This document shows, piece by piece, positions 31,129 to 40,084 of a DNA stretch of 64,000 nucleotides. The position numbers were made by a program, and so were the translations under genes. This stretch comes from Enterobacteriaceae bacterium UBA2655 (GTDB lineage: Bacteria > Pseudomonadota > Gammaproteobacteria > Enterobacterales > Enterobacteriaceae), in contig DENB01000038.1 of NCBI GenBank assembly GCA_002359495.1, positions 51,962 through 115,961 of the forward strand, given 5' to 3'. Position 1 is the stretch's first letter; every line of letters begins with the position of its first letter. The notes beneath the pieces were generated by a model. That model was not told the DNA's origin. It saw only the letters and a list, made by a program, of their open reading frames with translations, and made no database searches.

Positions 31129-33552
31129 ATGTCAGGTTGGCGTAAACTTTATTATAAATTGCTTAATTTACCACTTTCTGTTTTGGTGAAAAGTAAGGCC
31201 ATTCCCGCCGATCCCGTTTCCGAACTCGGACTGGATTCGACCCGGCCTGTTATGTATGTATTACCCTACGATTCCAAAGCCGATCTACTGGCGCTGCGTG
31301 CTCAATGCATCCGGCACCATCTACCCGATCCGCTGGAGCCGCTGGAGATCGACGGCGCGCTGATGCCGCGTCATGTTTTTATTCATGACGGGCCGCGACT
31401 TTTTCCCTATTTCGTGCCCAATCTGGAATCGGTGAAAATCTTTCACGAGTACCTCGATCTGCATCGCAGCAATCCGCAGCTCGACGTGCAGATGCTGCCG
31501 GTGTCGGTCATGTTCGGCCGCGCGCCGGGCCGTGAAGTTCAGGGCGAGCAGACGCCGCATTTGCGTATGCTGAACGGCCTGCAGAAGTTCATCGCCATTC
31601 TCTGGCACGGCCGCGACAGCTTTGTGCGCTTCTCCGCGACCGTTTCCCTGCGCCGTATGGCGACGGAACACGGCACCGATAAATCGATCGCGCAAAAGCT
31701 GGCGCGCGTGGCGCGTATCCATTTCGCCCGTCAGCGGCTGGCGGCGATCGGTCCGCGTCTGCCGGCGCGTCAGGATCTGTTCAATAAGCTGCTGCAGTCG
31801 AAAGCCATTGAAAAAGCGGTGGAAGACGAAGCGCGCAGCAAAAAAATTTCGCACGAAAAGGCGCAGCAAAACGCCGTCGAGATGATGGAAGAGGTGGCCG
31901 CCGACTTCTCTTACGAGGCGATCCGCGTGACCGACCGCGTGATGGGCTGGCTCTGGAGCCGTCTCTATCAGGGCATCAACGTCAACGGCGGCGAGCGCGT
32001 CCGTCAGCTGGCGCAGGATGGCCATGAGATTGTCTATGTTCCCTGCCATCGCAGCCATATGGACTATCTGCTGCTCTCCTACGTGCTTTATCACCAGGGG
32101 CTGGTGCCGCCGCATATCGCCGCCGGCATTAACCTGAATTTTTGGCCCGCCGGTCCGATTTTCCGTCGCCTGGGCGCCTTTTTTATTCGCCGCACCTTTA
32201 AAGGCAACAAACTCTACGCGACCGTTTTTCGCGAATACCTCGGCGAACTTTTCAGCCGCGGCTATTCGGTGGAGTATTTCGTTGAAGGCGGGCGCTCGCG
32301 TACCGGACGTCTGCTCGATCCGAAGACCGGCACGCTGGCGATGACGCTGCAGGCGATGCTGCGCGGCGGCAACCGTCCGATTACGCTGGTGCCGATCTAT
32401 ATCGGCTACGAGCACGTCATGGAAGTGGGCACTTACGCCAAAGAGCTGCGCGGCGCGGCGAAGGAGAAAGAGGGGTTCATGCAGATGGTGCGCGGCCTGC
32501 GCAAGCTGCGTAATCTCGGCCAGGGCTATGTCAACTTCGGCGAACCGCTGCCGTTGATGAACTACCTGAACAAGCAGGTGCCGGAGTGGCGCGACGCGAT
32601 CGATCCGATCGAACCGCAGCGTCCGGGCTGGCTGACGCCGACCGTCAACGATATCGCCCAGCGCCTGATGGTGCGTATTAACGAAGCGGGCGCGGCCAAC
32701 GCCATGAACCTGTGCGTGACCGCCCTGCTGGCGTCGCGCCAGCGCTCGTTGACGCGCGAGCAGCTGATTGAACAGCTGGAGTGTTATACCCAGCTGCTGC
32801 GCAATGTGCCCTATTCGCCGGACGCGACCGTGCCGGATCTTTCCGCGCAGGCGCTGCTCGACCATGCGATGAGCATGAATAAATTCGAGACCGAGCAGGA
32901 CAATATCGGCGATATCATCATCCTGCCGCGCGAGCAGGCGGTACTGATGACCTACTATCGCAACAATATTCACCACATGCTGGTGATGCCGTCGCTGATC
33001 GCCGCCATCGTGCAGCAACATCGTGAAATCAGCGATGAGGAACTGCTGCGTCAGGTCAGCCTGATCTATCCGATGCTGAAGAGCGAGCTTTTCCTGCGCT
33101 GGGACCGCGCAGAGCTGCCCGGGCTGCTTGACGCGCTGAGCGCGGAGCTGGCGCGTCAGGGATTGATTACCCGTCAGGAAGGTTTGCTGAAGCTGGCCGC
33201 CGCGCGCTATCGCCCGCTGCAGCTGCTGGCTGCCGGCGTTCGCGAAACGCTGCAGCGCTACGCCATCACCTTCTCGATTCTCAGCGCTAAACCGACGATT
33301 AACCGCGGCACGCTGGAAAAAGAGAGCCGCACGCTGGCGCAACGCCTTTCCGTGCTGCATGGCATTAACGCGCCAGAGTTCTTCGACAAAGCGGTGTTTA
33401 CTACTCTGGTATTAACGCTGCGCGATGAAGGTTATATCAGCGATACCGGCGATGCGGACGTCGCGCGCACTCAGGGCACTTGGGAGATACTGGCCGATCT
33501 GGTTACCAGCGACGTGCGCCTGACGATTGAGAGCGCGGTGGCGCATGAATAA
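31129..33552 (+). CDS. plsB: Glycerol-3-phosphate 1-O-acyltransferase PlsB
   Basis: An 807-residue membrane acyltransferase, exactly the E. coli length from [20 protein letters not shown]. It makes lysophosphatidate from glycerol-3-phosphate and acyl-ACP/CoA, the first step of phospholipid synthesis. The HX4D catalytic motif ([13 protein letters not shown]) and the substrate motifs [25 protein letters not shown] and [12 protein letters not shown] are intact. An ATG nine bases upstream (31120) has a better-spaced AGAGG and may be used. Divergent from dgkA. Confidence 0.97.
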   Translation: MSGWRKLYYKLLNLPLSVLVKSKAIPADPVSELGLDSTRPVMYVLPYDSKADLLALRAQCIRHHLPDPLEPLEIDGALMPRHVFIHDGPRLFPYFVPNLESVKIFHEYLDLHRSNPQLDVQMLPVSVMFGRAPGREVQGEQTPHLRMLNGLQKFIAILWHGRDSFVRFSATVSLRRMATEHGTDKSIAQKLARVARIHFARQRLAAIGPRLPARQDLFNKLLQSKAIEKAVEDEARSKKISHEKAQQNAVEMMEEVAADFSYEAIRVTDRVMGWLWSRLYQGINVNGGERVRQLAQDGHEIVYVPCHRSHMDYLLLSYVLYHQGLVPPHIAAGINLNFWPAGPIFRRLGAFFIRRTFKGNKLYATVFREYLGELFSRGYSVEYFVEGGRSRTGRLLDPKTGTLAMTLQAMLRGGNRPITLVPIYIGYEHVMEVGTYAKELRGAAKEKEGFMQMVRGLRKLRNLGQGYVNFGEPLPLMNYLNKQVPEWRDAIDPIEPQRPGWLTPTVNDIAQRLMVRINEAGAANAMNLCVTALLASRQRSLTREQLIEQLECYTQLLRNVPYSPDATVPDLSAQALLDHAMSMNKFETEQDNIGDIIILPREQAVLMTYYRNNIHHMLVMPSLIAAIVQQHREISDEELLRQVSLIYPMLKSELFLRWDRAELPGLLDALSAELARQGLITRQEGLLKLAAARYRPLQLLAAGVRETLQRYAITFSILSAKPTINRGTLEKESRTLAQRLSVLHGINAPEFFDKAVFTTLVLTLRDEGYISDTGDADVARTQGTWEILADLVTSDVRLTIESAVAHE

Positions 33553-33565
33553 TCTGCGGAATCTG

Positions 33566-33609
33566 AAATAAGCAACAGGGCGGCCATTTGGCCGCCCTGT
33601 TGCTTATTT
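33566..33609. terminator. Bidirectional terminator between plsB and ubiA
   Basis: A perfect 21-bp inverted repeat with a two-base centre (arms 33566-33586 and 33589-33609; core CAACAGGGCGGCCA) sits between convergent plsB and ubiA. Each arm ends in an A/T-rich run, giving a terminator in both directions. It is unusually long and perfect. Confidence 0.88.
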
Positions 33610-33637
33610 AAGCCCTGATTTACAGCGGGTTACCGCT

Positions 33638-34522
33638 TTACAGCAGAGCGACAAAAGGCTGCGCATTCAGCGCGACGCCGATAAACAGCGCCAGGCCGAC
33701 ATAGTTATTGTTGAGAAAGGCGCGAAAACAGGCGCTGCGTTCCCGCTGGACAATCAGCTTCTGCTGCCAGACAAACAGCGCCGCCGCCGCCAGCAGCGCC
33801 AGATAAAAGGCGCCGTTTAGCTGCAGCAGCACCCCCACCAGCGCCATCAGTCCCAGTGTCGCCAGCTGCAACAGGCCGATAATCAGCTTGTCGAAGCGGC
33901 CAAACAGAATCGCCGTCGATTTTACGCCGATCTTGATATCGTCATCGCGGTCGACCATGGCGTATTGCGTATCATAGGCGACCGTCCAGCACAGGTTGGC
34001 GATAAAAACCAGCCAGCAGACCAGCGGCAACGTCTCGCTTACCGCCGACCAGGCCATCGGGATCGCCCAGCCGAAAGCCGCGCCCAGCACCACCTGCGGC
34101 AGATGGGTGTAGCGTTTCATAAAGGGATAGACCCAAGCGAGCGCCAGCCCCACCACCGACAACATAATCGTCATGCGATTCATCGTCAGCACCAGCAGAA
34201 AGGCGGCCAACGCCAGTCCGACAAACAGCAGCTTAGCCTCTTTTTCGCTGACGGCGCCGCTCGGCAGCGGTCGTCCCTGGGTGCGTTTGACATGACCGTC
34301 GACCTTGCGATCGGCGAAGTCGTTGATCACACAGCCCGCCGCGCGCATGACAATCACGCCCAGCACAAAAACCACCAGTATCGATAAGGGCGGAATCGCC
34401 ATATCGGCCAGCCACAGCGCCCACAGCGTAGGCCACATCAACAGTAAAGTACCAATGGGTTTATCGATGCGCATCAGGCGGCTATAGGCCTGAAATTTGC
34501 TCATCTGTAAGCTATTTTGCAC
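33638..34522 (-). CDS. ubiA: 4-hydroxybenzoate octaprenyltransferase UbiA
   Basis: A 294-residue inner-membrane prenyltransferase. It attaches the polyprenyl tail to 4-hydroxybenzoate in ubiquinone synthesis. Two Asp-rich motifs are seen: [15 protein letters not shown] and [18 protein letters not shown], with about eight membrane helices. It follows ubiC by 13 nt, the E. coli ubiCA order. It ends near the shared terminator with plsB. Confidence 0.96.
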   Translation of the reverse strand: MQNSLQMSKFQAYSRLMRIDKPIGTLLLMWPTLWALWLADMAIPPLSILVVFVLGVIVMRAAGCVINDFADRKVDGHVKRTQGRPLPSGAVSEKEAKLLFVGLALAAFLLVLTMNRMTIMLSVVGLALAWVYPFMKRYTHLPQVVLGAAFGWAIPMAWSAVSETLPLVCWLVFIANLCWTVAYDTQYAMVDRDDDIKIGVKSTAILFGRFDKLIIGLLQLATLGLMALVGVLLQLNGAFYLALLAAAALFVWQQKLIVQRERSACFRAFLNNNYVGLALFIGVALNAQPFVALL

Positions 34523-34535
34523 GATGTTTGCTTCC

Positions 34536-35048
34536 TCAGATCGGACTGCGGTAGAGCGGCGAAGCCGGTAAAAAAAGTTCGGTCAGCAGCAGCGGTTTTT
34601 CGGACAGACGCAGCCGTGAACGGCGACCCCAGAGCTGCTCGACGCACCCCGGCTCGATAAAATCACGGCTCAGGGTGGATGAGGAGAAAAGATAGCGGCC
34701 CAGCGGGCGCGTGCCCAGCTGTCGCAGCATCGCTTCCGGCCCGTTCAGGGTGCTTTCCGGCACCAGCGTGCGGCCAGCCAGCCAGGGCTCGCCGTCGCCG
34801 TAAAGAATGATCTCCCGCAGCCAGTAACGCCTGTCATCAGGCAACAGGGCAAACTCGTCAGGGATATCCGCGGCGTGAACAAAGGCTTCACGCACCGGCT
34901 CCACCGTTACCCGCTGGCAGTGGCGCTCGAAGCGCCGGGTCATGGAATCCTCTTCCATCAGCCAGTCCAACAGCGGTGCGCTCAGCGCGGATGAGGAAGG
35001 CGGCAACCAGTGAAGTTGACGTAACAGGGTGAGCGCGTCTTGCGACAT
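34536..35048 (-). CDS. ubiC: Chorismate pyruvate-lyase UbiC
   Basis: A 170-residue cytosolic enzyme (E. coli 165 aa) that removes pyruvate from chorismate to give 4-hydroxybenzoate, the first committed step of ubiquinone synthesis. Conserved parts are [57 protein letters not shown] and [20 protein letters not shown]. It is the first gene of ubiCA. Confidence 0.95.
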   Translation of the reverse strand: MSQDALTLLRQLHWLPPSSSALSAPLLDWLMEEDSMTRRFERHCQRVTVEPVREAFVHAADIPDEFALLPDDRRYWLREIILYGDGEPWLAGRTLVPESTLNGPEAMLRQLGTRPLGRYLFSSSTLSRDFIEPGCVEQLWGRRSRLRLSEKPLLLTELFLPASPLYRSPI

Positions 35049-35129
35049 TTGGCCTCTCCGGTCAAAACAGGTGCCATAGTGTAACGCAGAGGCGATGGCA
35101 GAACACCTGCGCGCTGTCCGCCATAAGCG

Positions 35130-35540
35130 TTATTCCCGCTTCAAGCGTTGGCTGTTGGCCAGCCAGAGCGTAACCACCAGCATAAAGATCGCGACGGAGT
35201 AGCACAGAGTATCGAACGGGTTTTTATGGTCGACAATGATCAAACGAATAATGGCCGTAATGCCGATGTAGACGAAATAGCGCAGCGGGAAGTGATAGCC
35301 CGACTGGAAATATTTCACGATTAACGCAATGAATTCAAAATAGAGAAAGTAGATCACGATGCCTTCGATCAGCAGATAAGAGGAAGCCTGCTCGCCGCTG
35401 TTTAGCAGCACGTTCGCCAGATGGATCGTCTCTTTACCCAGAAAAATCACCAGAATGACCGCCAGCATCAGCAGCCCCAGGTTCAACACCCATTGCAGCG
35501 CCGTGGCAATATGTCGTCCCGCCGTGGTTTTCGCGTTCAT
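35130..35540 (-). CDS. psiE: Phosphate-starvation-inducible membrane protein PsiE
   Basis: A 136-residue inner-membrane protein, the same length as E. coli PsiE from [16 protein letters not shown]. Four membrane helices and the highly conserved [20 protein letters not shown] and [19 protein letters not shown] are present. Function is unknown; E. coli psiE is induced by PhoB and controlled by cAMP-CRP. A perfect CRP site lies 46-62 nt upstream. A Pho box was not evident. Confidence 0.93.
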   Translation of the reverse strand: MNAKTTAGRHIATALQWVLNLGLLMLAVILVIFLGKETIHLANVLLNSGEQASSYLLIEGIVIYFLYFEFIALIVKYFQSGYHFPLRYFVYIGITAIIRLIIVDHKNPFDTLCYSVAIFMLVVTLWLANSQRLKRE

Positions 35541-35586
35541 CTCTCGCCTCAGAAAATAAAATATCATTGGCGATATCATGCGGTAG

Positions 35587-35602
35587 TGTGACGTGAATCA
35601 CA
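35587..35602. promoter_or_regulatory. CRP site upstream of psiE
   Basis: TGTGATTCACGTCACA (minus strand) fits TGTGA-N6-TCACA in every conserved position. It lies 46 nt before the psiE start. In E. coli psiE is known to be under cAMP-CRP control, so the site is probably used. Confidence 0.78.
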
Positions 35603-35629
35603 ATATTCAGCCATCACGGGCGGTGATGG

Positions 35630-36337
35630 TTAAACCTCAACGTCGACGCACAGCGCATCGTAGCGCCAGTATTCGTAGTCGCAGTCGATCACCCGACCAT
35701 GCTGATCGCGATTGATGCGGGTAATCAGCAGTCCGGGCATACCGGCCGCCACTTTCAGCATCGGTGCCGCGAAATCGGGCAGCGGGCCCGGCAGAATGGT
35801 AAAGCGCGCGCCACCGTAGCGGATGCCGTAGCGCTGGTCATAGAGATCGGTCAGCGAACGGGTCAAATCTTCATTCAGCAGTCCGGGAAACCAGACGGGA
35901 TTGAGATAATGCTCCACGTAAAGCACGGCGCGGCCGTCAATGCTGCGCAGCCGCCTGATGCAGTAAACGGACGAGCCTGTCGGCAGCAGCAAATCCTCAG
36001 CCAGCCGACCGCTGACCCGCACTTCCTGCGCGGCCAGCACTTCCGTTCGGGCGACACGTCCCTGCTCCGCCGCCATGGCGTGAAAATGGCTGTGGTGTAA
36101 AGGGTTATAGATCAGGCGCGGCGGCGCGATAAACCAGCCGCGCCGCAGCTCGCGATAAATTTTCCCCTGCGCCTCCAGCTGGCTCAGCGCCTCGCGCAGC
36201 GTAATGCGCGTGGTGGATAATTGTTCGCTCAGCGCCCGCTCCGACGGCAAACGCCCGCCGGCAAATTCACCGTCGGTGATGCGGGCCAGCAGCACCTCGC
36301 AAATCACGTCCACGGTTTTTACAGCTGTCGATACCAC
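35630..36337 (-). CDS. phnR: GntR/UTRA family regulator, PhnR-like
   Basis: A 235-residue HutC-subfamily regulator. An N-terminal winged helix (FAGGRLPSERALSEQLSTTR, ITLREALSQLEAQGKIYREL) is followed by a UTRA effector domain (VYCIRRLRSIDGRAVLYVEH, YLNPVWFPGLL, RINRDQHGRVIDCDYEYWRY). Similar to Salmonella PhnR, the regulator of 2-aminoethylphosphonate use. It is divergent from the transport operon, with a TGGTCTAG-type operator and Pho-box-like sites between. The ligand is inferred to be a phosphorus compound. Confidence 0.75.
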   Translation of the reverse strand: MVSTAVKTVDVICEVLLARITDGEFAGGRLPSERALSEQLSTTRITLREALSQLEAQGKIYRELRRGWFIAPPRLIYNPLHHSHFHAMAAEQGRVARTEVLAAQEVRVSGRLAEDLLLPTGSSVYCIRRLRSIDGRAVLYVEHYLNPVWFPGLLNEDLTRSLTDLYDQRYGIRYGGARFTILPGPLPDFAAPMLKVAAGMPGLLITRINRDQHGRVIDCDYEYWRYDALCVDVEV

Positions 36338-36370
36338 AACACGAGCCTCTTTTTAGGGCGAAACTGCACT

Positions 36371-36388
36371 ATGACAGTTCGATGACGG
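36371..36388 (-). promoter_or_regulatory. Pho-box-like site facing phnR
   Basis: On the minus strand CCGTCAT-CGAA-CTGTCAT matches the PhoB direct repeat (CTGTCAT, 4-nt spacer, CTGTCAT) in 13 of 14 repeat positions. It lies 33 nt upstream of the PhnR-like start. It suggests PhoB control. Confidence 0.6.
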
Positions 36389-36466
36389 CACGGTCGCCGC
36401 CGCATTCTGCCCGCAGGCTGGAAAAGCATAGCTGTGAGCAGCCTCGCCTGGCCACATTTACCGCGG

Positions 36467-36484
36467 CGGTCATAAAACCTTCAT
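36467..36484 (+). promoter_or_regulatory. Pho-box-like site facing the binding-protein operon
   Basis: CGGTCAT-AAAA-CCTTCAT matches the PhoB repeat in 11 of 14 positions and has the consensus A-rich four-base spacer. It lies about 76 nt upstream of the binding-protein ATG, a usual activator distance. Confidence 0.52.
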
Positions 36485-36514
36485 CTCAGCAAGCTACATT
36501 GGCTCGGTTCTTGC

Positions 36515-36526
36515 TGGTCTAGTCCA
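36515..36526. promoter_or_regulatory. HutC/UTRA-type operator
   Basis: TGGTCTAGTCCA is one base from the palindrome TGGTCTAGACCA recognised by HutC-subfamily GntR regulators (NagR/DasR type). It lies 34 nt before the binding-protein ATG, where the divergent PhnR-like protein could repress. Confidence 0.6.
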
Positions 36527-36560
36527 ACAGGCCATTTAACCTACACCGGGAGCATCTGAG

Positions 36561-37622
36561 ATGAAAGCTTTTATCGCCACTCTATTAAGCAGCGCCGTTA
36601 TGCTTGCGCTGCCTGCCGCCCATGCGACCGACAGCGACCTCGCCGCGCTGGAAAAAGCCGCCCGCGGCGAAGGCCAGATTAACAGCGTCGGCATGCCGGA
36701 CAGCTGGGCCAACTGGAAAGATACCTGGAACGACATCAACAGCAAATATGGCCTAAAGCACAGCGATACCGACATGTCGTCCGCTCAGGAATTGGCGAAG
36801 TTCGCGGCGGAGAAAGAGAACGCCAGCGCCGATATCGGCGATGTGGGCGCGGCTTTCGGCCCAATCGCAGTCGCACAGGATCTGGCGACGCCGTGGAAAA
36901 CCGCCTATTGGGATCAGGTGCCGGACTGGGCGAAAGACAAAGCGGGCAACTGGATGCTGGCCTATACCGGCACCATCGCTTTTCTGGTGGACAAACAGCA
37001 GGTGAAAGATATTCCCCACAGCTGGGCCGATCTGAAAAAAGGTAAGTATGTGGTTACTATCGGCGATGTCGGCGTCGCGGCTCAGGCGGCAAACGGCGTA
37101 CTGGCAGCTAATTACGCGCTCGGCGGCGACGAGAAAAACCTGAAGCCGGCGCTGGCCTTCTTCGCCGACCTGGCGAAACAGGGACGCCTGGGCGTAACCG
37201 ACCCGGTGATCGCCAATATCGAAAAAGGCGAAGTTCAGATGGCGGTGGTCTGGGACTTTAACGGCCTCAACTACCGCGATCAGATCGATAAAAATCGCTA
37301 TGAAGTCGTTATCCCGTCAGACGGTTCGGTGATCTCCGGCTACACCACCATCATCAATAAATACGCCAAACATCCGAACGCCGCGAAGCTGGCGCGCGAA
37401 TATATCTTTTCTGACGCTGGTCAGATCAACCTGGCAAAAGGCTATGCGCGCCCGATCCGCGCCGAGCATCTGACGCTGCCCGCCGACGTGCAGGCCAAAC
37501 TGCTGCCGCAGTCAGAGTATAAAAACGCCCGTCCGATCAAAGATCAGGCTGCCTGGGATAAAAGTTCGAAAATGCTGCCGCGCCTGTGGCAGGAAAACGT
37601 AATCATCAATATGCAGCAGTAA
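36561..37622 (+). CDS. ABC transporter periplasmic binding protein (phosphonate/polyamine/iron type)
   Basis: A 353-residue secreted binding protein with a signal peptide ending PAAHA before TDSDLAALEKA. The family-1 solute-binding fold is seen in INSVGMPDSWANWKDTWNDI, the DIGDVGAAFGPIAVAQDL hinge region and EVQMAVVWDFNGLNY. The group includes 2-aminoethylphosphonate (PhnS), spermidine and ferric binders. Context (PhnR-like regulator, Pho boxes, phosphatase-superfamily enzyme) favours a phosphonate or phosphodiester. First gene of a five-gene operon. Confidence 0.85.
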   Translation: MKAFIATLLSSAVMLALPAAHATDSDLAALEKAARGEGQINSVGMPDSWANWKDTWNDINSKYGLKHSDTDMSSAQELAKFAAEKENASADIGDVGAAFGPIAVAQDLATPWKTAYWDQVPDWAKDKAGNWMLAYTGTIAFLVDKQQVKDIPHSWADLKKGKYVVTIGDVGVAAQAANGVLAANYALGGDEKNLKPALAFFADLAKQGRLGVTDPVIANIEKGEVQMAVVWDFNGLNYRDQIDKNRYEVVIPSDGSVISGYTTIINKYAKHPNAAKLAREYIFSDAGQINLAKGYARPIRAEHLTLPADVQAKLLPQSEYKNARPIKDQAAWDKSSKMLPRLWQENVIINMQQ

Positions 37623-37632
37623 GGAGCGAGGG

Positions 37633-38445
37633 ATGAAAACGATCCTGGTGGTGCTGGATGGCTTAAGCAATCAGGTGGCGCAACATGCGATGGGCTACCT
37701 GCACGCTGAATGCGCGCAGGGCAACGGCCATTACTATCCGCTGACCTGCGAGCTGCCGTCGCTGTCGCGCCCGCTGTATGAATGCATTTTTACCGGCGTG
37801 ACGCCGGTAAAAAGCGGCGTCATTCATAACGGCGTCAGCCGTCTGAGCACGGAGCGCAGCGTGTTTCACTATGCGCGCGCGGCAGGGCTGAAAACGGCGG
37901 CGGCAGCCTATTACTGGGTGAGCGAACTCTATAACCGCACTCCTTTCATTCCGGCGCGCGACCGTCATACCGACGCGCCGGAGTTGCCGATTCAATATGG
38001 TCATTTTTATCACGACGACAGCTATCCCGATTCGCATCTGTTTGAAGATGCGGAAAGCCTGCGGCTACGTCAGGATCCTGACTTTCTGCTGATTCACCCG
38101 ATGAACGTCGACGACGCCGGACACCAGTTCGGCCTCTCCTCGTCGCAATACCGCAACCGCGCGCGCATGGCCGACGGCTATCTGTCGCACTGGATGCCAG
38201 GCTGGCTGGCGGCGGGCTATCAGGTGATCGTCACGGCCGATCACGGCATGAACGACGACCGCTCCCACGGCGGAATGCTGCCGGAAGAGACGCAGGTGCC
38301 GCTGTTCGTCTTTGGTCAGGCGTTTTCGCGACAGCCCGATTTGACGCCGCGGCAAACCGAGCTGTGCGGCACAATTTGCGAGCTGCTTGGCGCGGCGCAT
38401 GATAAGAGCCTGTGCCGCGACCTGCTGGCGGAGCCGCGTCGATGA
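37633..38445 (+). CDS. Cytosolic alkaline phosphatase superfamily hydrolase (phosphodiesterase/phosphonoacetate hydrolase-like)
   Basis: A 270-residue enzyme without signal peptide. Metal ligands are visible: Asp9 (VVLDGLSN), then HPMNVDDAGHQFG (Asp and His) and TADHGMNDDRSHGG (Asp-His and a third His). The nucleophile region LPSLSRPLYECIFTGVTPVK aligns with nucleotide pyrophosphatases and suggests Ser45 where many relatives use Thr. It lies inside an ABC import operon, 10 nt after the binding protein and overlapping the permease start, so it probably cleaves the imported compound. The substrate is unknown. Confidence 0.75.
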   Translation: MKTILVVLDGLSNQVAQHAMGYLHAECAQGNGHYYPLTCELPSLSRPLYECIFTGVTPVKSGVIHNGVSRLSTERSVFHYARAAGLKTAAAAYYWVSELYNRTPFIPARDRHTDAPELPIQYGHFYHDDSYPDSHLFEDAESLRLRQDPDFLLIHPMNVDDAGHQFGLSSSQYRNRARMADGYLSHWMPGWLAAGYQVIVTADHGMNDDRSHGGMLPEETQVPLFVFGQAFSRQPDLTPRQTELCGTICELLGAAHDKSLCRDLLAEPRR

Positions 38446-39284
38446 AAGGAAAAGGCGTTGCGCTGTTGTGCCTGCTGCCGTTCGCGCTGTTCTGGGTTGC
38501 GTTTCAGCTGGCGCCGCTGCTCTGGATCGCCATTAACAGCTTCTATAGCGCGATGAATGAAAGCTGGGGCTGGGATAACTATCGCGATATTTTGACCTCG
38601 CCGTTCTATCTGCAGGCGTTTCGCTTTTCGCTCGACATCTCTTTCTGGTCGAGCATTTACGGCCTGCTGATCTCGCTGCTGGCGGGCTACTCGCTAAACC
38701 AGCTCGGCAGCGGCCCCCTGCAGCGCTTCCTGACCGCGTTTACCAATATGACCAGTAATTTCGCCGGCGTCCCGCTGGCATTTGCTTTCGTTATCCTGCT
38801 CGGCCTGAACGGCTGCCTGACGCTGCTGCTGCGCGAATATGGCCTGCAGAGCTTTAAGCTCTTCTCCCGCGACGGCATGGTGCTGGTGTACACCTGGTTT
38901 CAGATCCCGCTCGGCATCCTGCTGCTTTTTCCCGCCTTCGACGGTTTAAAAAAGGAGTGGCAGGAGTCGGCCGCGCTGCTGGGCGCCAGCCGCTGGCGCT
39001 ACTGGCGGCATATCGGCCTGCCGGTTCTGTTTCCGGCGCTGCTCGGCACCTTCGTGGTTTTGCTGGCCAACGCGCTCGGCGCTTACGCCACCATCTATGC
39101 CCTGACCACCGGCAATTTCAATGTGGTGCCGGTGCGCATCGCGGCGCTGGTTTCCGGCGATATTTCTCTCGATCCCAATACCGGCAGCGCGCTGGCGATG
39201 CTGCTTGTGCTGCTGATGGCGCTGATTACCGTGGCGCAGCAGTATCTGGTGCGCCGCAGTTACCTCAACGCGAAACAGCCCTGA
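38442..39284 (+). CDS. ABC transporter permease (first of pair)
   Basis: A 280-residue inner-membrane protein with six predicted helices. The EAA-type loop that docks to the ATPase is EWQESAALLGASRWRYWRHI. The ATG overlaps the previous TGA (ATGA). It resembles PotB/PhnU-type permeases of polyamine and 2-aminoethylphosphonate importers. Forms the channel with the next gene. Confidence 0.88.
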   Translation: MKGKGVALLCLLPFALFWVAFQLAPLLWIAINSFYSAMNESWGWDNYRDILTSPFYLQAFRFSLDISFWSSIYGLLISLLAGYSLNQLGSGPLQRFLTAFTNMTSNFAGVPLAFAFVILLGLNGCLTLLLREYGLQSFKLFSRDGMVLVYTWFQIPLGILLLFPAFDGLKKEWQESAALLGASRWRYWRHIGLPVLFPALLGTFVVLLANALGAYATIYALTTGNFNVVPVRIAALVSGDISLDPNTGSALAMLLVLLMALITVAQQYLVRRSYLNAKQP

Positions 39285-39296
39285 CAGGAGAGAAGC

Positions 39297-40082
39297 ATGT
39301 CGCGCGCGGAAAAATTTTATCATCGACTGGTGGTCTGGCTGCTGTTCGCCATTCTGGCGCTGCCGCTGGTCGCGACCCTGCTCTATGCGCTGTCGTCGCA
39401 GTGGAGCGCCACTATTCTGCCGCAGGGCTATACCCTGAAATGGTTTATCGTGCTCTGGAGCGATGCGCGTTTTCTTACCGCGCTGGGCCATTCGCTGCTG
39501 ATCTGTCTGGGCGCCTTGCTGTTCTCGCTAGTGCTGGTGCTGCCCACGATGTTTGTAATTGCTTACTATTATCCGCGCCTCGACCAGGTGATGAGCGTGC
39601 TGATCCTGATGCCCTTCGCCATTCCGCCGGTGGTCTCCTCAGTCGGGCTGCTGCAACTTTATTCATCGTCGCCGTTGATGCTCACCGGTACGCCCTGGAT
39701 TTTGATCGGCTGCTATTTCACTATCGCCCTGCCTTTTATCTATCGCGCCATCGCCAACAATATGCAGGCCATCAACCTGAAGGAGCTAATGGACGCCGCG
39801 CATCTGCTGGGCGCCAGCACCTGGCAGGCGGCGCTGTTTGTGGTGTTGCCGAATTTACGTAAGGGCGTGTTTATCGCCGTGCTGCTCTCTTTCTCTTTTC
39901 TGATCGGCGAGTTTGTGTTTGCTAACCTGCTGGTCGGCAACCGCTACGAAACGTTGCAGGTTTATCTCTATAACATGCGCAACGGCAGCGGCCATTTCAC
40001 CAGCGCGCTGGTGATCTCCTATTTCTTTGTGGTGCTGCTGGTCACCTGGCTGGCTAACGCCCTGAACCCTGAACGAGGCTGA
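39297..40082 (+). CDS. ABC transporter permease (second of pair)
   Basis: A 261-residue inner-membrane protein with six helices; the EAA loop is LKELMDAAHLLGASTWQAAL. It resembles PotC/PhnV-type permeases. It follows the first permease by 12 nt and precedes the ATPase by two bases, completing a heterodimeric importer. Confidence 0.88.
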   Translation: MSRAEKFYHRLVVWLLFAILALPLVATLLYALSSQWSATILPQGYTLKWFIVLWSDARFLTALGHSLLICLGALLFSLVLVLPTMFVIAYYYPRLDQVMSVLILMPFAIPPVVSSVGLLQLYSSSPLMLTGTPWILIGCYFTIALPFIYRAIANNMQAINLKELMDAAHLLGASTWQAALFVVLPNLRKGVFIAVLLSFSFLIGEFVFANLLVGNRYETLQVYLYNMRNGSGHFTSALVISYFFVVLLVTWLANALNPERG

Positions 40083-40084
40083 CC

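Noticed and set aside
31321..33360. A 679-codon open frame antisense to plsB
   Set aside because: It is a shadow of a strongly conserved gene in GC-rich DNA; its translation is Gln/His/Arg-rich with no domain and no ribosome site.
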